Positions 35,901-47,600 of a DNA stretch of 64,000 nucleotides are shown here, piece after piece. The notes beneath the pieces are model-generated. The model saw only the letters and a program-made list of their open reading frames with translations. It searched no databases and was not told where the DNA came from. A program made the translations under genes and the position numbers. Source of the stretch: Saksenaea vasiformis B4078. Taxonomy: Eukaryota; Mucoromycota; Mucoromycetes; Mucorales; Saksenaeaceae. Position 1 is the first letter of the stretch; every line of letters starts with the position of its first letter. Where the stretch lies: contig JNDT01001580.1 in the NCBI GenBank assembly GCA_000697055.1, positions 1 through 64,000 of the forward strand, in the 5' to 3' direction.

Positions 35901-38900
35901 TCGATGCCCTGTCCCTCAAAGTACATAAGTCCAAGTTGAACTTGAGCTTCAGGATGTCCTTGTTTTGCCGCTTTGGAAAGCCACTGATATGCTTCTTCAT
36001 GGTCTTGACCAACTTCTTTTCCATCTTTGCACATTATCCCATCTTTGTACATCATTCCAAGACTGTACTGAGCGTACATATCTTTTTTTTCGGCTGCCTT
36101 TCTGAACCACTCAGCTGCTTTCTCTCTGTTTTCAGCTGCACCTTCTCTTTGCAGGTACATCAACCCAACTTGGTTCTGTGCATTGGCATCATTTTGTCTT
36201 GCTGCTTTCAAGAACCATTCAAATGCCTTCGTAAGGTCTCGAATGACACCGTTTCCATCTTTGTACATTACACCAAGACTGTACTGCCCAATGCTATTAC
36301 TCTGGTCAGCTGATTTCTTGAACCATTCGAATGCTTTTGTGGGATTTTGCTCAACGCCATCTCCGTACAAGTACATAAACCCCACTTGGTTTTGAGCATT
36401 GACTCGATTTTGCTCTGCCGCTTTCTCAAACCAATGGAACGCTTGCTTTGGATCTTTGTCCACACCTTTTCCATCCCTGTACATTACTCCTAGGTTGTAC
36501 TGTCCGTTGGGGTTGTTTTGCTCAGCGGCTTTTATAAACCATTTGACTGCTTCCTTGTCATCTGCACCTCTATGGATAAGACCAACTTGGTTCTGTGCCT
36601 CTGGATAGTCTTTCTTTGCTGCTTCTGAGAAGTGATGACTGGCTTTAGCTTGGTCTCGTTGGACTCCTTTTCCATCTCTGTATAATATTCCAAGATTGTA
36701 ATGTCCATCGGGTATGCCTTGTTCGGCAGCTCTTTTGTACCACTGATACGCCGCTATGTAGTCTGGACCGTTCTCTTGCAGATTAGAGCGTAGACCCTGT
36801 GCCTGGGTTTGCGACTCCGTCTCATTCACCGCGCTTTTTAACCATTCCGATGCCCTTGAGTAATCGCGATTCTCGTCTCTCTCGTCTCTGTACATTGTTC
36901 CAGGACTACATTGTCCACTGAAGTTATTTTGCTCGGTGTTACTTTCCAAATATTCACTTCCTTTCTCAACATCTTCGAGAAGACCGCTCCCAGTGCTATA
37001 CATCATTGTAATATCATTTCGTGCGTCAACATGACCTTGTTTCGCTGCTTTCAAAAGCCATTCAAGCGCTTCTTTGTGATCTTGCTTCACTCCATGGCCA
37101 TCTTCGTCACCTTGCTTTGCGCCATAGCCATACCTGTACATAGTACCCATATTGTATTGCGCATAGACATTGTTGTTTTTAGCTGCCTTTTTGAACCATT
37201 CAAATGCCTTCTCGTAGTCGTGATTGACTCCCTTTCCGACAAAGTGCATCCATCCGACGTGGTTTTGGGCGTCAGCATGCTTTTGTTCCGCTGCTTTCAG
37301 AAACAATTCATACGCTTGCTTATTGTCTTGAGTGACGCCTTTTCCATCTTTATACATCATTGCAAGATTGTATTGTCCATCAGGACTTTCTTGATCGGCT
37401 GCTTTTTTGTACCACTCAAATGCTTTTTCATAGTCAGGGCACTTGCAATACATGGATCCGATCCTGATCTGCGCATCAGGATGATTTTGATATGCTGCTG
37501 CCATAAACCACTTGAGTGCTTCCGCATCGTTTTCGTCTACACCTTGTCCATCTCTATATGCAATTCCGAGTTCATATTGCGCGCTGCTGTCTCTCTGATC
37601 AGCAGCTTTTGTAAACCATTCGAGTGCTTTAGAATAGTCTTGCTCGGTTCCAGTGCCACTTCTGTACATCACCCCAACCTGGTATTGCGCAATAGGATTG
37701 CCATTCTTGGCCGATTTTTCGAAATATGCGAACGCCTGTCCATCACTTTTCAGCATTCCAGTACCGAGGTAATATATGTATCCGATTCTGCATTGTGCTA
37801 CGGCATCATTCTGTTCTGCTGCTAGTTTAAGCCAACGGAGTGCCGTTCTTTGGTCTGGCTCTGTTCCCTCTCCATGTAGAAACATGATTCCGACATTTAG
37901 CTGTGCATCAGGATCACCCTGCTCTGCAGCCCTAAGGAACCACGTGAAAGCCTCGCTGTCATTTTTCTCAACACCTCTGCCGTGGCTGTACATGTGTCCA
38001 AGGTTATACCATGCTTGGACATTATTCTGTTCTGCGGCTTTTTTAAACCATTCAAATGCCTTATAATGGTCCAAAGCGACACCGAGTCCTTGACTGTACA
38101 TGCAGGCGACTCTATTGCATGCGTCACCATTATTTTGCTCAGCAGCTTTCCCAATCCATTCAAAGGCTTTGGATATGCTTTTATCTATGCCGTGCCCCTC
38201 TGCGTATGCAAGCCCGAGATTATACTGCGCGCCAGCATGTCCTTCAAGTGCGGCCTTCTGGAACCATTTGACTGCTTCAGGTTCGTCCTTCTTTACTCCT
38301 CTGCCATCTTTGTACATCATTCCAAGGCTATACTGCGCATCTCGATGCCCCTGATCAGCTGCTCGTTTGAACCATTGGACTGCTCCAGTGTAATCCTGAT
38401 CTATGTCTTTACTATCCTGATAAACTGCTGCGAGAGCATATTGACTGTTGGCATGGTCTCGACTTGCTGCCTTTGCAAGCCATTTTACTGCCTCGGTTTT
38501 GTCGCCGTCGACACCTGTTCCATCTCGGTACGCAACGCCGATGTTGTACTGAGATTCAACGTCATTTTGGCCAAGAGCGCTTGAGATCCATTCGCACACT
38601 TGTATAAACTTGCTGGAGGCCCCATATCCGTTGGCGTACAAAATCCATAGTTTATGCTGTGTCATGTAACCTTCAGGAATACCCGTTATATAGGGTGAAT
38701 CCGTGGCCTTCTTGGTATTATGGCTGATACGCTGTGTGTAGTCACGGTGAAGATTTTTGGTATGCCTGAACTGGACATCATCCTTAAATCTCGCCTCCAC
38801 AGCAGATTTTAAACGGTCAGGCAATAGATAATACGTGGGAACAAATTCTGTTAACTGGATGATCATCGGATTCTTTTCGATCGAGCGCTTCCATTGTGCA

Positions 38901-41643
38901 ATGTCATATTGATCGCCGAATGGTGTAGTATTGTCGAAACATTTGCTTATAAGCAGCGTATCACCTCCTATAAATGGGACATGTGAGTCATCACGTAAGT
39001 ACGGGAATTATATAGCCGTACCTATAATGTTGTACCGCTGCCCTGAACGACTGGCATTTTGGAAGGTAACATCTCCACGCTCACTATCGTCACACTCTAT
39101 TGCGATTCTCCCACCTTCAATGCGTACGGTGATTAGATATTCCCTTAAAGTCTAGTGCATTTACCAAGCAAAATCTTCGTGGGATAAAAAAACCCAAACT
39201 CTCGGAAAACATGTTCCATTTTTTCCGACTTTAACTCTGAAGAAGAATTCAGTGCGCGTTGGACTTCATTTATGAAATCTTCGCTTGCTTGCACATTATC
39301 ACCAAGGCACAGCTAATATGGACAATATTTAGCACAAACACCAGTAGTATGCTGTACCAACCTCAGAAACCGGCACATATGTTATCCAGTAGCCAGTCTT
39401 CCTTTCCGAGCCCCGTGCATGTTCTTCGGATACTTCGCCATCTAGCTGCTGAGGGAGCAAATGTTTCTGAAATTCAGTTTCCAGAATTGCATTGAGACCC
39501 TGATTCAAATTATCGTTGCCCGTTTTTCTAACATATTTTTTGTACGCTTTATCATTCAGCCGAAGATATTTTGAAATAAATGATTTTTCACTGTCGGATG
39601 AGTTTCTTGCTCCTCTCCCACCCTCAGAGTCATGCATTTCGATTGGGGTTGCGTTTGTTAATTGTCCATCGTACTGTACTCCCCTGTTCCAGTGGTGAAG
39701 CAGAACGTCAGATATTTCAAAAGAAGGACAAATATTTTGAAATCCACGAGACATAATGCTCCAGGAAGTATCATGCCTGTTGCAATGCTTGTCTGAGATT
39801 GCGGCGACGACGGATATACAGGCCTTTGATAACGAAGGATTCGTAGCATCTTGCAAAGCTACTGACATGTCGTATAGGCGTCGTTGTGGTAGTGTGCAAA
39901 GATACATATACACACTGTCTCCTGTGTCGTATGCAAATTCGCTTTGCAATGCTATATTGTCTCCCACTTGGACATAGTCACTGTCACCGCTTTCAGGTTC
40001 CTGGTCAACTGACTGGGTATCGCCACCCTGAACAGAGTGTCGAATCACTTTCCTTATTTTTTTATAAGTCTCGTACATCATATATATGGTTAACCTGTCT
40101 CACCATTTCTGATGTAATGTGGGTGATAGCTCGGCCACGCTGACTATGAGGTAATCTTCTTTGTGCGCGGATACGCTTGTACTGCTCGGAATCTCTGCCG
40201 AGCGCTCAGACGAAGGTAGCGAAATAAACTTTTTGACTGGCGTTCCCGTTACACATTCAAGCTCAGGAGATAGCAACTGTACATAAACCACGTCACCGTA
40301 TTTTACACGACCGTAATTATGGTTTTCGTGAACTTCCACAAGATTAAAAGCAACTGGATGGACTCTATCTTCATATGGATCCTTTGGAGTTGTTCCGGGA
40401 TCAATTAGACATAACATATTCCCTGAAACAAGGAGGACGTTATGTCAAACTAAATCAATAGGTACTTGTATAGGCTTACCAGTTTCTTGGTTTTCGTTGT
40501 CAATCTTCCTCCTGTATTGGAACTCGCACATGTATGGATTGGAATGATTAGCGTTTTGGTCATTCACCGCAAACTCAATAGGATGATTGTAAAATACGGA
40601 ATTGTCATCTTCGAGATTTTTGTCATAGATCTCTTTTACTTGTTGGCGCTGTTGTTCGTCCAAGATGTCGTATATTGGTTTCATAGCCTGGAATTGGATG
40701 ACCTCCAAGTTTGAAGGGATGCTGTCTTTCCAATTTTGACTACTGTTGTTTAATAGCTCTTGGGGATCTCCACCTAATGGATCTTCATAAGCGTATCTCT
40801 GAAATCCCGTTGGTTTTTACGTTACCTATAACGGCGCGGTACTTATTATTCCCATCTACCTCAAGAAAGATATTTGCGGCAACGTCACTGGAGAAGCCTA
40901 ATTTTTCATGGCGTTCCCTCTTTGTAAGGCAGTTTTCCCTTTCATACACAATCCTGCCTCCTACAGAATAACTGTCACGGCTTTATTTTTTCAAAGGTTT
41001 CACATACCTAATAAGACTTTTGACGGGTAGTAGTAACCGAATCGGCTGAAGACGTTCTCCAAAGCGCGATATTTCTGTTTATTGGTATCTCCACTCAAAG
41101 CTTCCTCGACTGATCGCTTGAAAGCATCGTTGCCCACAAGAGGGCCCGAAGATAGGCGCACCTAGGCAGACAGGTCAATAATGAGCTGTGCACTTTACTG
41201 TATCTATTCTCACTTCTGCGCAGCAAATATAAGCGACATTATATGTTGCTCTTTCACTCGTTCGTTGAATATTGCAAGCAGCTTCTGCACAGGCGTCATA
41301 TGTAAATATCTCGGAAGAAACGCTATGGAATTTGCAATCGAGAGACACTTCGTTGACCATGTTATCCTTTCTGACAGTCCTTGCGCAAACATGCTCAGGG
41401 AACGGTATGTTGCCCTGGTGCCGATAAATCAAGTTTGTAAAGTTTTCAATTGAACTGAAACGCAATGCAGGTTCTTTGGCAGCAGATCCATCAAAATGAA
41501 AGCCATGTTCACATCGCTTGATTATCTCATTAATCAAGCTAGATGAAGGAGTATTCGGCTTGAAAAACAATGTTAAATAATGTGGGTAATGGAACATGAG
41601 TTCCTACCTCTAAGCCTAAAACTTTTGAATCCTGAAAGGTCAT
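32915..41643 (-). CDS. Giant MACPF-like / Sel1-repeat protein A
   Basis: About ten exons on the minus strand, ending in one huge exon (to 32915) that alone codes about 2000 residues; the whole is roughly 2800. The N-terminal part has two segments with a perforin-like signature: FGYYYPSKVLLGG (about 41020-41055) and FGFFYPTKILLGG (about 39160-39200, split by an intron). Both fit Y/F-G-x-x-Y-x6-GG, the MACPF pattern, though the Thr-His pair is lost. Each is followed by a GGD segment and a W-x-x-S-[IL]...PIYD[IL]L-like helix seen in fungal MACPF-like proteins. Between them lie two strand-rich modules with KYGDVVYVQLL and VQVGDNIALQ. The C-terminal array holds about 52 Sel1 repeats, an alpha-solenoid scaffold for protein contacts. 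No signal peptide is seen. The start is ATG 41643 (MTFQDSKVLGLE), matched by the paralog. A pore-forming role is only a possibility. Confidence 0.75.
32918..38560 (-). repeat. Array of about 52 Sel1 repeats (108-bp units), gene A
   Basis: Counting by eye gives 52 full or near-full 36-residue units of the form AQYNLGxMYRDGKGV...AFEWFKKAAEQN, plus a cut final unit ending YERPNM. Units 15-17 (coding roughly 36750-37020) are degenerate. From about unit 18 onward, units with GQYNLGIMYRDGKG alternate with units with AQNQVGFMYLNGQG, giving a 72-residue (216-bp) higher-order period. A few units are short (about 31-32 residues, for example 11, 19, 33, 41, 44) and two are long through internal duplications (14 and 24). 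Confidence 0.85.
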
Positions 41644-41684
41644 TGAAGAACAAGAAAAAGATGTGATTATTTCCCACGTCTTTT

Positions 41685-41734
41685 GTACCTTGACCTCGGC
41701 ATTAGCTCCGCTGTAATCTCATTAAAGTTATGCC
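41685..41734 (-). promoter_or_regulatory. Conserved leader block of gene A
   Basis: About 50 bp upstream of the gene A ATG resembles 50870-50920, which is in the same position before gene B. Shared stretches include GCCGAGGT followed by a GTAC donor-like site on the minus strand. No reading frame is stop-free and continues into the gene in both copies, so it is more likely a 5' leader or promoter element than an exon. Confidence 0.45.
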
Positions 41735-42175
41735 ATATTGTGGCACAAAGTATTCAAAACACTAAGCCGAAAGGCGGTTAGTACATTTTTGACTGATATT
41801 TTGCAGATAGAACTAAGTGAAGAAGTACATTATGCAATATCAGCGTCGGTAGCAGCATGCACTTGTGTGTGAAAAGCTAAAGTTCTATGGTAGACGCGTG
41901 GAACGCAAATGGATGGAACGGAGATAATAAGGTTTACACGGTACAACTGTCGGAAGGTCACTCCAAAAACGAGATATATAAGTCAAACGTTCCTCAAACA
42001 GAGTCCTTGTGAGCAAATACAAGGAACGAGCGTGCGTTTCCAAAGAGCTGATAGATAAGAGAGCCTGACTGGCAAGATCAGCTAGCTCTGATGCGCAAAG
42101 GGACGGGCGGCATCGGAAGACTACGAGTTGAAGCACTATGGTTCTCCTGGGTGGTGATGCTTTTCTAAAGAATAT

Positions 42176-42685
42176 CAAATACTTTTGCAGGAAAGATGCA
42201 GACACAGCAATTCCCCGTTACTTTCGATAGCTTTGTAATAACATGTGCTATTATATACGTACAGGGTTAAAATATCCAAGGAATCGTCAGAAAACGTACT
42301 TGAAATAGTGTAGTACGAAGCTCCATTTAACCAAGGGATTCTGGGTGTCTCTATAGCGTATCCAAGCATATGCTTGATGCCATCCAACAACAGCGCAGCG
42401 TATCTAATATTTTCGCTTTCCAGTTCTGTTGTAAATCCATGGACGAAACCTGCTTTTGACGACTGTACCATCTGCTTCAACAATCACGGTCGAATTGAAC
42501 GCATGCCAATGACCTTTTAGCCTCAGGCCCTCTTTGTCGACGCTGAAGTCATTTTGGCTGGCGGCTATCCTCCCTATGCTATAGGAGGTGCAATCGAGTG
42601 GGTACCTTGATGAAGGTTCGCTGTTACAAATCAGTATCATTGTCATAAAAGGAGCTCTGCTCGTCAGAAAACACTTGGCTACCAA
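42176..42685 (-). pseudogene. Possible eroded gene or unrecognised two-exon gene
   Basis: Two overlapping minus-strand frames (42685-42404 and 42483-42175) both look protein-like: the first contains LRLKGHWHAFNSTVIVEAD, the second IETPRIPWLNGASYYTISS. They can be bridged by a GT-AG intron, but no version gives a convincing complete protein, and I recognise no family. It may be a remnant or a real small gene; the evidence is weak. Confidence 0.25.
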
Positions 42686-43616
42686 AAGTTAAGCACACAG
42701 ATTCCCCATGTCATGTATCACGACTGCTCTTTATGGTAGGTTAATTTTGCGGGAAAATCGGAATAAGAGCGTGCCTACGTACAGTGCAAACAATAAAGTT
42801 GCAAACCTGATTAATACAAGCTCTTCCTTTTTATCGACTTCAGTGCCGTATACCTTGTGTTAATAGGTCTTTATTCATCTCTTTTTCTTTTATTTATTTT
42901 TCTATTTATTTCTGACAATTCTCACATTCGTAGTCATGCCGTAATTGTTGGCGTTAGTATTTTTGTTGACGTCTCGGACAAAATCATTATACAGCCTTCC
43001 TGTAAACAATATTTACTATCAAAGCCTTCATATCTCACGGATGTCCTCATTCTGGTTTGCTATTAATACGGTCGTTATTTCTAAACGACAGTCGCTTTAC
43101 TTTTTGTAAACAGAGGGGCGGAGCATCCCAAATGAACGTCCAAAGGAACAGTAGGTTACCTGTGTTATGGCATGGAATTGACTAATTCACATCTCCTTGC
43201 AAGATGGCTTCTTCTTAGATAGTTATCTCCATCTAAATTTTCTCTGTGCAAAAATCGCCTTTCCAATTCAATTATAGAAAGAGTATTTTAATGCCTGTCC
43301 TCAAAAGTAAGAAGAGGGTACAGTGACAACACCATTACAAAGAGTATATCTTCTATAGCCATGGGACCATCCTTCTTTTTTTTTTGTATATAAGCGATGT
43401 TTGTGACGACGATTGCTTGGCTGCGCAACTTATCTTGTTAAGTACGAAGATTGTTGCTTTTTGATTGTGTTTGTTCTTGTTCTTTTTTGTTTTTTGTTTT
43501 TTGTTCTTGCGCTTCTTTTTTCCCTTCGTGGCCTTCTTCATCATAGTGTGCTCCTTGTTTTTTGCATCATTCATGTACCTCTTTTTGCTTTTGTTCTTGA
43601 TGGGCTTTTTCTTTCT

Positions 43617-43757
43617 TGTAGATATGGATTTGCCTGTATATATTGGTTGTTCTCGCGGATGGATTGCTCTTGTAGACATGGATTGTTATTGTAGATATGG
43701 ATTGTTCTTGTAGATATGGATTGTTCTCGTAGATATGGATTGTTCTTGTAATTAACT
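43617..43757. repeat. 21-bp minisatellite
   Basis: Five to seven imperfect copies of a unit close to TTCTTGTAGATATGGATTG, with variants (GACATGG, CTCGTAG). The last four copies are nearly identical, which suggests recent expansion. Confidence 0.8.
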
Positions 43758-43886
43758 TCTTGAATTTGAGTTTCTTCTTGATATTTTGATTCTTGCTTTC
43801 TTATCCTTTGTTTCTGATATGTTCTCGGTATTGACGGCGTTGTTGTTCTTTTCCTTTTTTTTTTTTTGTTATTGGATCTCTTTTCC

Positions 43887-44300
43887 CTAAATTGATGCTC
43901 TTGGTTTTTGCTTATTCCTGACTGTGGGTTGTTCAAGATATTGTTGCACTGATGTGGCATATTTTTTTTTGTATGCGATTTGTTTTTGTGTCTGTACTTC
44001 GTTGAATTGGTCGTTTCTGTATTTCTTTGATTTCATTGGTTTTGTGCTTCTTTGAGTTCGCCGTTTCTTGGAGTTCTTGAATTTCTCGTTGATATTCTCG
44101 TTGGTATCTTCGTTCGCATGTTCATTGGTATTTTCAGAGGTATCCTTGCCCGTGTTCTCATCGTTTGTATTCATATCGCTTCTTGGGCAAGAATAATGGT
44201 TTTTGCTGCGGCGTCTGGGACATCTGGCAGAAGAGATGCCTTCTACCAAAGGTGAACCGGAGGTGTTGATCGGATAGTCAATGCCAAGAAGGCCACGCAT
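43887..44300 (-). CDS. Hypothetical low-complexity Asn/Thr/Lys-rich protein
   Basis: An ATG-initiated frame of 137 residues. The first 45 residues have ordinary composition with Cys and Arg (RCPRRRSKNHYSCPRSD). The rest is Asn/Thr/Glu repeats (NTNEHANEDTNENINEK) and then Lys/Arg-rich. No family is recognised. It could be a small real gene or a stop-free low-complexity tract; the neighbouring minisatellite argues for caution. Confidence 0.3.
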   Translation of the reverse strand: MRGLLGIDYPINTSGSPLVEGISSARCPRRRSKNHYSCPRSDMNTNDENTGKDTSENTNEHANEDTNENINEKFKNSKKRRTQRSTKPMKSKKYRNDQFNEVQTQKQIAYKKKYATSVQQYLEQPTVRNKQKPRASI

Positions 44301-44681
44301 TGAAAGAGCACGTTGGAAAATAATAGAGATGGCGAAGACCGTAGTTCAATACAATTCGAGCCGACGATAAGTTTTGTCGTTTTCACGTTTCCCCAAATTT
44401 TCGTAGCAGCATATAAATGTATACATCGGGTTGTCTTTTTCCCAGGCATCACATCACAGCTCCAAAGAAAGAAGGTATACTCGCCTCTTCACAGCCAAAA
44501 ATAGTATCAATATGGCTTCCTTGGCCGTGGAAGCTTTACCTGCTTCACGGTTAAAAAGGCTACCAGAGATCCCTCTCTGACTGGAGGATACCTGTGTAAG
44601 ATAAGAAATAAGAAAAAAAAATACCATAGCCTTGATCTTCATCTAGCTGGTCGACAACATAGAAGAAATTCTACTAGAGAT

Positions 44682-47600
44682 TTATTTTTTAGAGTATATC
44701 ACTTTAAGTTGGTTTTGCGCAGCTAGATTGTTTTGATCTGCTGCCTTTTTTAACCATTCGACAGCCTTCACGCTATCTCTGCGCACACCCTTCCCAGCTT
44801 TATACATGAATCCAAGCTTGTATTGCGCTTTCGCATGCTCTTGATTCGCTGCTTTCTTGTACCACTCGATTGCTTTCCCGTAATTTTTGTCTACGCCTTG
44901 CCCATTTTCGTACATAAGCGCAATTTGGTATCGCGCTTCCGTATGATTCTGATCTGCTAATCTTTTCAACCGTCTGAATGCTTCCGCGTAGCTCTGATCT
45001 ACGCCTTTTCCAGATTTATACATGATTGCAAGATTAAATTGCCCAGTGGCATCATTTAGATCGGCTGATTTCTTGAACGATTCGGCAGCCTCTCTGTCGT
45101 TTTTATCTACTCCTTGTCCCTTGCTATACATAACCCCAAGTTGGTTTTGTGCCTTTGCATGGTTTTGGCTAGCTGCTTTCAGAAACCATTCGAATGATTG
45201 CGTGTAGTCCTCGCCTACACCTTTTCCATCTCTGTACATGATTCCAAGCTTGTATTGGCTGCTCGCATGATTCTGATTAGCTGCTTTTTCATACCATTCA
45301 GCGGCTTTCCGATAATCCCTCTCTACGCCTTGACCGTCGTCATACATGGTTGCGATTTGATTTTGCGCATCTGCGTGATTTCCAATCGCTGCTGTCAAAA
45401 AACACTGAAATGCTTTCTTGTAGTCTTCCTCCGCATGCTTCCCTTCTATGTATGAAACCCCAAGCATATACTGCGTGTTAGTATCCGTTTGGTCGGTTCC
45501 TTTTCGAGATTGCTCGACTGTTATTGCGTGATCTTTCTGTGGTTCATGAAAATCATCACGCGTAAACCCCGCTATGATTTGTTTGCCCTCAGCGCCATTG
45601 TCCACTTGTTTCAGTTGCCAGTCAAATACGTCCATGTCGTTTCTATCGGCGTTGGCACTATCGGTGCATGGAGCGCCAATGCTGTGCTGTCTGTAAGCGT
45701 GGATCTGAGTGCTCGCTTTTTGACGCCATTCTGCTGCTTGTGTATGATCTTGACGCACGCCTTCACCTATTTCATACATTGTAGCGACTTGTGTTTGTGC
45801 GTCTGCACAATTTTGGTTTGCTGCCTCCAGGAACCATTCAAATGCCTTTTTGTGGTCTTGGTGTATGCCTCTTCCGCCTCGGTACATAATTCCAAGGTTG
45901 AATTGTCCGATAGCGCTACCTTGTTCGGCCGCTTTTCTATACCATTTTACTGCTTCCTTGAAGTCCTGATCTACTCCATCTCCGTTTTCGTACATCAGCC
46001 CAATTTCGTTTTGTGCACTTGCATAGCCTTGATCTGCAGCCTTTTTGCACCAGTAGAATGCCTTTTCATGAGATTTTTCTACACCGCACCCATCCACATA
46101 GCAGATCCCAAGATTATACTGTGCTTTGGCATGATTTTGTTTCGCCGCTCTTTTATACCACTTGACTGCTCTCACAGTACCTTGACGAACTCCCTCACCA
46201 TTTTCATACATCAAACCGACTTCGTTCTGCGCACTCGCAAAATTTTGATAGGCCGCCTTTTTCAACCAAGCAAATGCTTTTGCATAGTCTTGGTCTATAC
46301 CTTTTCCATCTCTGTACATGATTCCAAGATTATATTGCCCATGTACATGAGCCTGATCTGCTGCTTTTCTAAACCATTCGGTCGCCTTCACATAATCTTG
46401 ATCAACGCCTTGTCCGTGTTTGTACATGAATCCAAGCTCATTCTGCGCGTCTGCATCATTTTGATGCGCTGCTTTCAAGAACCATTCGAATGACTTTGCA
46501 TAATTTCTCTGTACTCCATTTCCCTTTCTGTACATCAATCCCATGTTGTACTGCGCATCGACATTGCCCTGTTCGGACGCTTTCCTATACCATTCGATAG
46601 CCGTAGCGCAATCTTTATCCATACTATGCCGACTTTCGTAGATAGTTTCAACTTCCCTTCGTGCGTCTTCATCATCATGATTTGCTGCTTTCATAAACCA
46701 TTCGAATGCTCTTACAAGGTCTTTTTCTACTCCTTTTCCTTCCTTGTACGCGATTCCGAGCTGGTACTGCGATTTTGAGTCGTCTTGGTTTGCAGCCTTC
46801 TCAAACCATGTAAACGATTTAAAGTAGTCCTGAGCGGTTCCTGTTCCATCACGGTACATGATACCCATGTTATATTGTGCATCACTATAATTCTGTTTCG
46901 CGGATTTATTAAACCAGCTGAACGCTTGTTCAAGGTCTCGGTCAACGTATATGTTATGACTGTACATGCAACCAAGATTGTATTGAGCTCTGGCGTCACC
47001 CCGGTTGGCAGATCTTTGAAACCATCTGAATGCATCGAATTCTGATTTTTCTACACCTTGGCCGTCCATATACATAATTGCGATATTGTATTGAGCATCT
47101 GGGTCAGGATCACCGTGGTCGACAGCTTTTTGGAACCATTCAAATGCTTTGATGTCGTCCTGCACTACGCCTGTGCCATTGCTATACATGAGTCCAAGAT
47201 TATACTGCGCTTTGGCGTTGTTCTGGGATGCAGCCTTGGTGAACCATTCAAACGCCTTTGCATAGTCTTGATCAACACCTTCACCATGACTGTACATGCA
47301 TGCGAGACTATTACACGCATGGCTATGATCCTTCTCAGCAGCTGCCTTGAACCATTTTACCGCTTCCCGGTAATCTGATTCCACACCGTCGCCTTCCGCA
47401 TACGTTACTCCGAGACAATATTGTGCATCAGCATGTCTCTTTTCGGCAGCTTGTTTAAGCCATTTAAGAGCTTCGTGCTCATCCTGATCCATTCCTTTGC
47501 CTTCCTTGTAAATCAACGCAAGATGATACTGCGCGTCTGAGTGCTGTTTTGCAGCAGCTTTCTTAAACCATTTAACCGCTTCATTGTAATCTTGCTTTAT

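Larger units (their letters stand above)
41735..44681. other. Intergenic region between the two giant genes
   Basis: About 2.9 kb. Minus-strand frames at 42685-42176 look partly coding, and 44300-43887 is an Asn/Lys-rich frame; both are listed separately. The middle (43360-43870) is T-rich low complexity on the plus strand with a 21-bp minisatellite. No other gene is supported. Confidence 0.4.

Noticed and set aside
36911..37825. A 304-codon open frame on the plus strand, and similar long ones at 45489-46493 and elsewhere
   Set aside because: They are antisense to the Sel1 arrays; the 108-bp repeat and its codon pattern keep the opposite frame free of stops. Their own sequence has no start, domain or repeat logic independent of Sel1.
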